Shown in pieces: positions 42,601 through 48,294 of a stretch of DNA of 64,000 bases. A model generated the notes under the pieces. The model did not search any database. It was given only the letters and a program-made list of their open reading frames with translations, and had not been told where the DNA came from. Position 1 is the stretch's first letter. Every line of letters begins with the position of its first letter. Source of the DNA: Paenibacillus sp. URB8-2 (GTDB lineage: Bacteria; Bacillota; Bacilli; Paenibacillales; Paenibacillaceae); NCBI RefSeq assembly GCF_013393385.1, contig NZ_AP023239.1, forward strand, positions 2,232,001 to 2,296,000, read 5' to 3'. A program made the translations under genes and the position numbers.

Positions 42601-42869
42601 TCGCCCTCGCTCTGCTGAAGACAATTCAAGCGGAACCGGGATATATCGTTCTCGATGAATTCGACAGTGCCCTTGATGAGGGTAGAAAATCCAAAGTGTT
42701 CGCGCTGTATGAGCAGGAGCTTTCGAGAAAAATGATCATTTTGTCCCCGAAATCTCATGAATCGGATTATTTGCGGCATTTTAACGAAGCATTCATCGTT
42801 TACCATGACGCGAGAATCCCTAAGAGCGCGGTTATAAGGATCAGGAAAAAAGCGAACATAGAGGTTTAA
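39630..42869 (+). CDS. jetC: Wadjet SMC-like ATPase JetC (MukB/MksB-like)
   Basis: A 1079-residue SMC-family motor. Walker A GPNGSGKS is at residues 32-39, followed by a long coiled coil (about 200-880) with a hinge-like break near 470-600 (TVFTLRDLLEMDEQIPL, VDAKGFAASTDIYHVE). The ABC signature VSGGEESLSSLL is at ~979 and Walker B YIVLDEFDSALDEG at ~1006, with the catalytic Glu1010. In Wadjet systems this motor extrudes DNA loops and lets JetD cut small circular plasmids. The TTG start overlaps the jetB stop. It is the last gene of the operon and is followed by a terminator. Confidence 0.92.
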   Translation: MNPWGLEFSGIRDFSDTRLEWGGPEDHVLIGGPNGSGKSTITFCMGAVLASSKVDLEGLRSRNLPQDTVWRATIQLVFANSGAFPVDAAAYIGFRLNLEQKPGDPLRKEYFICEGEAPWEWDKETRYTPGGGTNHLHEYRHQLQHKYKVDPDAFYLIWYQQDVNQFAVMRPEERFRIFSEMTGIQRMQHHWEKVKEERKDALSALQTAESNQHSHKLNLGNWQQERDRLLSRNERRRLGLWNVLTASAALERLYVKEQDLLKEQMDERDERHEAERDRRMKLEEEHGEYRKELEEKTWRMNELNRLLEELESEAAEERAAREELNAEYRQLEDILKELDQEVRAIPYSKAEVEARLAQDRTELREKEARSRETDEAYREAQTHLDWLAEEIGKLNYAIEEDFRKLGDAKKMLAQYGGSAALERETENLESRRSSLRDSERDLERSIRTLKDELETLTTGNGMNSVRQETSIRRLRGKGMTVFTLRDLLEMDEQIPLEREEQLEAVKYTLFVDAKGFAASTDIYHVELPTVVPERTANELPSLGLRVRKELDDQTYAAAQKALWWVGTLISSSGSVSSNPRLKNGQLVDSLGRRGPQEDRRWILNPRGIKLRVKRAGEELEKLELQLEAARRDLTQCEERLSLVRSVLQLIKEAEAVVGAVAERDLRKRELDRKTGEQKKWTEIRNSSDDERQRLNLAAAELKVRLDTFEGYRQIYDRADLESVKIERFRQLGKELEASGERVQRMDRELQDRLEESDRLDRSLESTKRRIREKLQYIEEVNKTLEALDREKREVLESLEVIQEKRAAERQFYSDWTVRLSAVYAGFLEESPEFPVIPDWNPAQAKSHKEDAFVQLNHALNEIVDENAVENYEKVKLEFERGEQEVQDARTLLRQLEESLAELEEKLVSTTNYEINRVSSRFVRYMDLFSFDGEVSWDMQEMKQGNVKYYLNIRARKQGHRGPLEEIGMKGRGGRVGKGVSGGEESLSSLLFALALLKTIQAEPGYIVLDEFDSALDEGRKSKVFALYEQELSRKMIILSPKSHESDYLRHFNEAFIVYHDARIPKSAVIRIRKKANIEV

Positions 42870-42884
42870 AGACGATATGACATT

Positions 42885-42913
42885 GACGCTTGGGTTACCC
42901 GGGCGTCTTTTTG
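42885..42913 (+). terminator. Terminator of the Wadjet operon
   Basis: GACGC-GGGT and CCCG-GCGTC form a compact hairpin followed by TTTTTG. Confidence 0.85.
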
Positions 42914-42942
42914 TTGACTTCGTGCACGGATTGGATTATTCT
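42914..42942 (+). promoter_or_regulatory. SigA promoter of the DUF6530/GIY-YIG gene pair
   Basis: TTGACT (42914-42919), exactly 17 bases, TATTCT (42937-42942). It begins immediately after the U-tract of the jetC terminator, so the two small genes are independently transcribed. Confidence 0.75.
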
Positions 42943-42957
42943 ACTTTTGTCACTGAT

Positions 42958-42990
42958 TTAGTAAATTAGTAAATTAGTAAATTAGTAAAT
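42958..42990 (+). repeat. Four tandem copies of TTAGTAAA
   Basis: An 8-base unit is repeated four times without a mismatch in the leader between promoter and start codon. Copy-number change by slippage would alter leader length by 8 bases per unit. Confidence 0.85.
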
Positions 42991-43021
42991 AAAAAGATCG
43001 AAGGAACAGGTGAAATTGAAG

Positions 43022-43501
43022 ATGAAAATTCCCACAACGCTTAAGCATAAACCGGTCATTGTGTCCGAGAATTACGAAAATGTGGACGGAAGATACGCCA
43101 ATCAGACGGACGCCAAGGGATTGTCGCTCGGGCTGGCCCAGTGGAACGACCGGGGAAAAGTGGATATCTCGGCCAAAGTGTGGCGGTACACCGGCGAGAA
43201 GTGGTCCAGACAATCGGAGGAACTCCCGCTGCATCGGGTGCTCGATCTCGCCATTCTGGTAACGAGAAGCATGGTTCATTTTCGTGAGGCGTACCAATAT
43301 CAGAATCTGTATGACCCCGAGAATCCAGTCATTGACCGTGTAGGCCTTCAGGGAGATGCGATGACCGTATCCGTATGCACGGACAACGACAGAATCAATG
43401 AAGATATCAAGCTGTTCAGCCAGGCCCTCAGCGATGACGGCGAACTGATCGGAGAACGACTGAAGACGTTGTCCACCATTTTGAAGGAAATGGGCTACTA
43501 A
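43022..43501 (+). CDS. DUF6530-family hypothetical protein
   Basis: A ~159-residue soluble protein that I associate with the DUF6530 group. Features are KPVIVSENYENVDGRYANQ, KGLSLGLAQWNDRGKVDIS, WRYTGEKWSRQSEELPLHRVLDLA and a C-terminal amphipathic helix. No catalytic motif is evident. The ATG at 43022 is eight bases after AGGTGA; the GTG at 43010 is an alternative. It is co-directional with the GIY-YIG gene 29 bases downstream. A functional link with the Wadjet locus is possible only by position. Confidence 0.65.
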   Translation: MKIPTTLKHKPVIVSENYENVDGRYANQTDAKGLSLGLAQWNDRGKVDISAKVWRYTGEKWSRQSEELPLHRVLDLAILVTRSMVHFREAYQYQNLYDPENPVIDRVGLQGDAMTVSVCTDNDRINEDIKLFSQALSDDGELIGERLKTLSTILKEMGY

Positions 43502-43530
43502 GCGGTCCGAAGAAGAAGGGAGGAAGAATG

Positions 43531-43920
43531 ATGGCACTGGACAAACAAAAGAAGAAAGAACTCGCCTCGGCGTACGCGCATTCGTTTCGCCCAATGGGCG
43601 TTTACCAGATACGGAATGTGAAGAACGGCAAAGTTCTGGTGCTCGGCAGCATGGACCTGACCGGCGCCAGAAACCGGCTAGCTTTCATGCAGCAATCGAA
43701 CCTTAACTCGATCCATGAATTGCAAAAGGACTGGAAAGCCTATGGCGGGGACAGCTTCGTATTCGAGGAACTGGATCAGATCAAGCCCCGCGAGGAAACG
43801 GTGAACGACATCTCCGAATTAAAAGATTACCAGGAAGAGGTGGATGCCTTACTTGAGCTGTGGATCGAGAAGCTGCAGCCCTTCGGGGACAAGGGGTACA
43901 ACAAGCCGAAGCGAAAATAA
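43531..43920 (+). CDS. GIY-YIG nuclease-family protein (possibly degenerate)
   Basis: A 129-residue protein with a GIY-YIG-like fold: MGVYQIRNVKNGKVLVLGS fits the GVY...xLG core and RNRLAFM supplies the usual Arg. FVFEELDQIKPREE may contain the catalytic Glu. The second tyrosine of the canonical motif is replaced (LVLGS), so nuclease activity is doubtful. Small relatives of this size are common in Bacillus-type genomes and are of unknown role. AGGGAGG stands seven bases before the ATG at 43531. It is last in the two-gene unit and converges on the carbonic anhydrase gene. Confidence 0.7.
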   Translation: MALDKQKKKELASAYAHSFRPMGVYQIRNVKNGKVLVLGSMDLTGARNRLAFMQQSNLNSIHELQKDWKAYGGDSFVFEELDQIKPREETVNDISELKDYQEEVDALLELWIEKLQPFGDKGYNKPKRK

Positions 43921-44026
43921 TAAGACTGCTGCCGAAGCCGTCCGGCCGGATCACGATGATAAGCGCAAGTCAAAAGAGCGGGCTGGGCGACTTGAGCAGA
44001 TGATTAAACGGGTTAGAAGTTTAAAT

Positions 44027-44068
44027 AGCACAAGACCGTACCCCTACCCTGGAATACGGTCTTGTGCT
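44027..44068. terminator. Long hairpin between convergent genes
   Basis: AGCACAAGACCGTA and TACGGTCTTGTGCT are exact 14-base complements around a 14-base loop. U-tracts are weak on both sides, so it is a putative bidirectional terminator. Confidence 0.6.
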
Positions 44069-44080
44069 TGGTTCCGTCTG

Positions 44081-44905
44081 TTACCCTTCCGTTTCAAGGC
44101 TGCGGCCGTCAAGCGGCTGGACCGGGCGGTTATCATGCGGAAAAATGCTTCGGAACGCGGCGATCTGGTCTGCGGACCATTCCACCGGCTGCTTCAGGAC
44201 GATCCACTGCACCCCCTCGGTGCACGGCGGTGTTGTCAGTGAACCTTGGTAGCGGTAAGTGTGAAGATCTCCGGGAAGCAAAGCATTCAGGTCGAACTTT
44301 CCCTCGATCACCGTCGCCTTTTCGTTTTCTTCCTTAGGGAGCCGGGACCACAGCTTGTTCAGCTCCGCGTTCTCCGCGCCACTGTTAATCAGAGCGCCAA
44401 GCACCGCAAATTCCCCGTCTGCGCTCTGGTGAACCAAATGCAATTCCATCTCGCCGTGCTTGCCGCTTACTTCATGCTCACTTGGCAAATGAAAGTGAAA
44501 CTGTTTCAGCTTGTAGGTCTTTCCCTCCAGAACGATAACGTTGTTCTCCCCTTTAACGCTTACCTGAATGGTATGGCCGTTATTGACGAGAGACACATCC
44601 GAGGGAGAATAATTGACTTTAACCGGTGAGAGATTGCTGTCTTTCTCCACAGCGTCGTCCTCAATATCGATCGGCGACTGTTTCTTCCCCGCTTCGCAGG
44701 TCTTGAACTCTTCGCCAAGCTCGCCCCAATGTTCGGGAGAAGTCTCGCCCTCATAGGACCAGTGAATCGTCTTGGCACCGGTCCCCTGCACCGGCTTGTT
44801 TTCTGTGTTTGGTCCCGAATGTTCCCGGTCCGCGCAGCCTGCAAGCAGGCCGCCGAGCATCAGTCCGGAGAGCAAAAGCCGGGAATACGTGATGGTTGAA
44901 CGCAT
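44081..44905 (-). CDS. Alpha-class carbonic anhydrase, lipoprotein
   Basis: A zinc enzyme catalysing CO2 hydration, 274 residues from the chosen start. The signal peptide ends in the lipobox LLAGC, so it is anchored outside the membrane. Zinc ligands are the His pair in QFHFHLPSEH and the third His in MELHLVHQ. The closing GSLTTPPCTEGVQWIVL is the family signature. I choose ATG 44905, six bases after AGAAGGA; the ATG at 44923 would put the Shine-Dalgarno inside the gene. It lies downstream of the flavodiiron gene on the same strand, separated by a structured terminator. Confidence 0.95.
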   Translation of the reverse strand: MRSTITYSRLLLSGLMLGGLLAGCADREHSGPNTENKPVQGTGAKTIHWSYEGETSPEHWGELGEEFKTCEAGKKQSPIDIEDDAVEKDSNLSPVKVNYSPSDVSLVNNGHTIQVSVKGENNVIVLEGKTYKLKQFHFHLPSEHEVSGKHGEMELHLVHQSADGEFAVLGALINSGAENAELNKLWSRLPKEENEKATVIEGKFDLNALLPGDLHTYRYQGSLTTPPCTEGVQWIVLKQPVEWSADQIAAFRSIFPHDNRPVQPLDGRSLETEG

Positions 44906-45054
44906 CCTCATTCCTTCTTCCATATTATGTATTTGTGCACATGCTGCTCATTTTACTGGATGGAAAATACAGGAACAAGGGCGTGCGGTCCCATTTGGAA
45001 GTCTCTTTATCGACGGGACATTATGAGATGGAAGGGATTTCATCTTCCGAGCCC

Positions 45055-45137
45055 AAAAAAGCTGCTCCAAACGTCATAGGACAGTCCCGCCTGTTAGACG
45101 GGAGTTAGTCCCCATGACTTAGGGGGCAGCTTTATTT
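45055..45137 (-). terminator. Large structured terminator with three nested stems
   Basis: On the minus strand AAAGCTGC pairs with GCAGCTTT and is followed by TTTTTT. Inside it GTCAT-GGAC pairs with GTCC-ATGAC, and within that TCCCGTC pairs with GGCGGGA. The ~75-nt extended hairpin lies downstream of the flavodiiron gene and upstream of the carbonic anhydrase gene. It is much larger than a simple terminator and may be a regulatory RNA element. Confidence 0.6.
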
Positions 45138-45172
45138 GAATGGCATAGGCTGGCTTGAATGATTACCGCTTC

Positions 45173-46423
45173 TTAACTTGCGCTTGTTCCGGCGCCTTCA
45201 GCGACCAATTCCGCCGAATCGGCATTCAGGGAAGCGTAGATAGCCTCCACCAATTGGTCCAGTTCCGGCAGCTGCTCCGGCTTAAGTGCGGAATGGATTT
45301 CAAACGGCTCGCCGATGAACTCGATTTTCTTCATGCTCTCCAGAATTTCCGTCATGTCTCTGACAGCCGCATTCGCCCAGGTATAGTTGCCGACCAGGGA
45401 CACTTTGCGGTTCTGAAGGTTCAAAGACGCCATTTCATGAAGCAGGGCCTGCATACCATGGTACAGTCCGAGGTTGTAGGTCGGAGAACCGAATACGAGA
45501 TGGCTGAACTTCCAGGCGTCTGCGATAATATAGGACGGATGGGTTTTGGACACATCGTACATGCGGATATCCTGAACTCCCTTGGCTGCGAGCTTGCCCG
45601 CGATCAGGTTCATAGCATTTTCCGTATTGCCGTACATGGAGGCATAGGCCAGAACAACGCCTTTCTTTTCCGGCTGGTAGGTGCTCCACTGTTGATACTT
45701 GTCAATGATATAGGACAGGTTCTCGCGCCATATCGGGCCGTGCAGCGGACAGATCATGTCGATCTCCAGCTTGGCCAGCTTTTTCAGCACCGTCTGCACC
45801 TGAGGCCCGTATTTGCCGACAATATTGGAATAATAGCGGCGGGACTCATCGAGGTATACTCCTTCAAAATCCGTCTGATCGGCAAAAATATTTCCCGAAA
45901 GCGAGCCGAAACAGCCGAAGGCGTCGGCGGAGAACAGAATTTTCTCCGAAACTTCATACGAGAACATGACCTCCGGCCAGTGAACGAAAGGAGCCATGAA
46001 GAAGCGGAGAGTGCGTTTGCCGAGCGGAAGCTCGTCCCCCTCTTTGACGATGAGGTAATTGTCCGGTTTGCTGAACGTGTAAAATTGCTCCATGAACTGG
46101 AACGTCTTTTTGTTGCCGACGATTTTCAGATCCGGATAACGGCGCAGCAATTCTTCGATATTAGCGCAGTGGTCGGGCTCCATGTGCCCCACAACCAGAT
46201 AATCCAGGGAACGGCCATTCAACACATGCTCAATATTTTCCAGAAACTGGGCGCTGATCGCGGCATCCACGGTGTCCATCAGCGCGGTCTTTTCATCCAA
46301 AATCAAATGGGAATTATAGGCAACGCCTTGGGGCAGCGGGAACATATTCTCGAAGCGTTCCAGTCTTTTGTCGGTTCCGCCCACCCAAAATATTCCGGAT
46401 GCGATTTCTTGTACATAATACAT
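45173..46423 (-). CDS. Flavodiiron protein (FprA/A-type flavoprotein)
   Basis: A 416-residue flavodiiron oxidoreductase that reduces O2 or NO to protect cells. The metallo-beta-lactamase-like part carries diiron ligands in GHMEPDH (His80, Glu82, Asp84, His85), FVHWPEVM, SADAFGCFG and LHGPIW. The C-terminal flavodoxin domain binds FMN at SMYGNTENA with FGSPTYNLG. I choose the ATG at 46423, preceded by GGAGGG; the in-frame GTG upstream lacks spacing. The terminal rubredoxin domain of some relatives is absent. It is monocistronic on the minus strand. Confidence 0.95.
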   Translation of the reverse strand: MYYVQEIASGIFWVGGTDKRLERFENMFPLPQGVAYNSHLILDEKTALMDTVDAAISAQFLENIEHVLNGRSLDYLVVGHMEPDHCANIEELLRRYPDLKIVGNKKTFQFMEQFYTFSKPDNYLIVKEGDELPLGKRTLRFFMAPFVHWPEVMFSYEVSEKILFSADAFGCFGSLSGNIFADQTDFEGVYLDESRRYYSNIVGKYGPQVQTVLKKLAKLEIDMICPLHGPIWRENLSYIIDKYQQWSTYQPEKKGVVLAYASMYGNTENAMNLIAGKLAAKGVQDIRMYDVSKTHPSYIIADAWKFSHLVFGSPTYNLGLYHGMQALLHEMASLNLQNRKVSLVGNYTWANAAVRDMTEILESMKKIEFIGEPFEIHSALKPEQLPELDQLVEAIYASLNADSAELVAEGAGTSAS

Positions 46424-46680
46424 CGGTATTCCCTCCACATGCCTAAAATTTTTCTAATAATATACCAATAACGGCCAATAAAATAATTGACATATATCAT
46501 GTTTTCAGAAATAAAGAGAAATTTTTCAAGATGTACATGTCAATAAATATTACATCGATTGGGCCGGGATTGGACATTTTTTCGAATAATAAATGGAAAT
46601 GGAGGGGGTTTTCCGTATTTTAAAAGTATTCGGTCCAGAAGGCACGCAAAATATTACAAAATGGAGAACATGTCTGAATT

Positions 46681-48018
46681 TCAAAACCGTTTTCTCTTGG
46701 CGGAAGACAGAATCCGCATTTCTTCCCGGTATTTGGCCACGGTCCTGCGGGAAATCTCCAGACCTTCCTTTGCTAACAGTTCAGCAATGGTCTGATCCGC
46801 CAGCGGCTTGCGCTTATCCTCGGCATCAATCAACTGCTTGATGAGCCTTTTGACGCTCTCCGAGGAAGCGGACTCACCGTCCGCCGCGGCGAGAGCGGAG
46901 GTGAAGAAATATTTCAATTCGAACAGACCGCGCGGCGTCTGCATGTATTTATTGCTGACCGCCCGGCTGATCGTGGATTCATGCAGGCCGGTCTTTTCTG
47001 CGATTTCTTTTTGAGTAAGCGGTTTAAGTCCTTGAATACCCTCATCAAAAAAATCGCGCTGCATTTCCACGATGGCCTCGGCGACGCGCGTCAAGGTCTG
47101 CCGGCGCTGTTCCAGGCTTTTGATGAGCCAGGAGGCCGTATTGAACTTGTCATGGATAAACTGGCGGGCTTCCTCCTGATTGGGGAGTTCACGCAGCATT
47201 TGCCGGTAATAGGGATTAACCGAGACTTGCGGAGAACCGATGTCGCTCAGCCGAACCAGGTATCCGTCGTCCGATTTCTCAACCGTTATATCCGCAATGA
47301 TGTACCGGTGCTCGTTATGGGCAAACACCGAGCCTGGAGACGGATTCAGCCGGCGTATCCGGTCGGCCGTTTCCTGGATCTCGGCAATGCTGGCCCCGAG
47401 CGAATCCGACATTTTTTGCAACCGATTGCATGACAAATCAGTCAAATGGAGCTGTACCATTGATACGGCAAGCGGATCTTCCTCGCCGCTGCGCCGAAGC
47501 TGCAGAAGAAGGCATTCTTCCAGACTGCGGGCGGCAATTCCCGCCGGTTCGAAACTCTGCACCAGCGTGAGGGTGTCCAGTACCTCACCTACGGGGATGC
47601 CCAACAGCCCGGCGGCCTCCCGGGCGTCCGTCTCCAGATAGCCTTTTTCATCCAGATTGCCGATAAGATATAACGCTGTCTTCCGCCGGGTGCCGGTCAG
47701 ACCGCGCACCAGCCCAAGCTGCGCTTTCAGATGCTCATACAGAGTATCCGGCGGTTCGGCGATCCAATCCAGCGTGTCAACGGGATTCGCGCTTTTTGAC
47801 TTGGAATATTCATCTCTTGTTTGTTCCCGCCGGCTGCTTGCGCCCGATATCGATATATCGTATTCCTGCAGATCAATTACCGGATTTTCATTCGCCTGTT
47901 CGCGTAAGTAGGACATCAGATCAGCAGAAGAATACTGCAGGATTTGGATGGCCTGACGCAATTCGGGCGTCATTGTCAGCTTCAATGCCTGTTCTTGTTT
48001 CAATCCAAATCGTATCAT
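46681..48018 (-). CDS. rpoN: RNA polymerase sigma-54 factor
   Basis: A 445-residue sigma-54. Region I is MIRFGLKQEQALKLTMTPEL with glutamine- and leucine-rich activator contacts, the core-binding region follows, and the C-terminal RpoN box is ISRRTVAKYREEM. Sigma-54 recognises -24/-12 promoters and needs AAA+ activators. One such activator (LevR-type) is divergent just 276 bases away, and a near-perfect -24/-12 promoter precedes the PTS operon at 51227. In Bacillus this gene is called sigL. The location beside its regulon target is noteworthy. Confidence 0.97.
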   Translation of the reverse strand: MIRFGLKQEQALKLTMTPELRQAIQILQYSSADLMSYLREQANENPVIDLQEYDISISGASSRREQTRDEYSKSKSANPVDTLDWIAEPPDTLYEHLKAQLGLVRGLTGTRRKTALYLIGNLDEKGYLETDAREAAGLLGIPVGEVLDTLTLVQSFEPAGIAARSLEECLLLQLRRSGEEDPLAVSMVQLHLTDLSCNRLQKMSDSLGASIAEIQETADRIRRLNPSPGSVFAHNEHRYIIADITVEKSDDGYLVRLSDIGSPQVSVNPYYRQMLRELPNQEEARQFIHDKFNTASWLIKSLEQRRQTLTRVAEAIVEMQRDFFDEGIQGLKPLTQKEIAEKTGLHESTISRAVSNKYMQTPRGLFELKYFFTSALAAADGESASSESVKRLIKQLIDAEDKRKPLADQTIAELLAKEGLEISRRTVAKYREEMRILSSAKRKRF

Positions 48019-48199
48019 TGATCTGTCACAACTCCTTCGGGAACAAAACAGCGGCAGCTTGCCCGTGTCAGTTATCTATAAGTAGAGCATTTCGCGAATC
48101 CTATACGGGTTTCCTGCTAAATATCGAGCTTTTAGTTACACTTTTTTTGTTGCATTTGCACATCGAATCTATCACATTTTATTAGGGTGCATTTTTCAT

Positions 48200-48250
48200 A
48201 GAGATTCATTTCCGGTTCATATATACTGAATCTCTAAAGTATTTTATAAT
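48200..48250 (+). promoter_or_regulatory. Promoter region of the LevR-type gene with inverted repeat
   Basis: TATAAT (48245-48250) is the -10 box; no good -35 hexamer is visible at the usual distance. AGAGATTCA (48200-48208) and TGAATCTCT (48227-48235) are exact complements around 18 bases, covering the expected -35 zone, and may be an operator. Confidence 0.5.
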
Positions 48251-48264
48251 GGTAAGCGCTTACT
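48251..48264 (+). promoter_or_regulatory. Candidate cre (CcpA) site upstream of the LevR-type gene
   Basis: GGTAAGCGCTTACT matches 13 of 14 positions of the TGWAARCGYTWNCW consensus and contains the perfect palindrome GTAAGCGCTTAC. It lies directly after the -10 box, where CcpA would repress. Confidence 0.65.
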
Positions 48265-48294
48265 GTAAACAAGATTTGGGCTGGAGGTGTGCAA

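Noticed and set aside
42958..42990. CRISPR-like tandem repeat
   Set aside because: The 8-base units are contiguous without spacers and there are no cas genes; it is a simple tandem repeat.
45155..46471. 438-codon plus-strand open frame opposite the flavodiiron gene
   Set aside because: The minus-strand product has all diiron and FMN motifs; the plus-strand translation has none.
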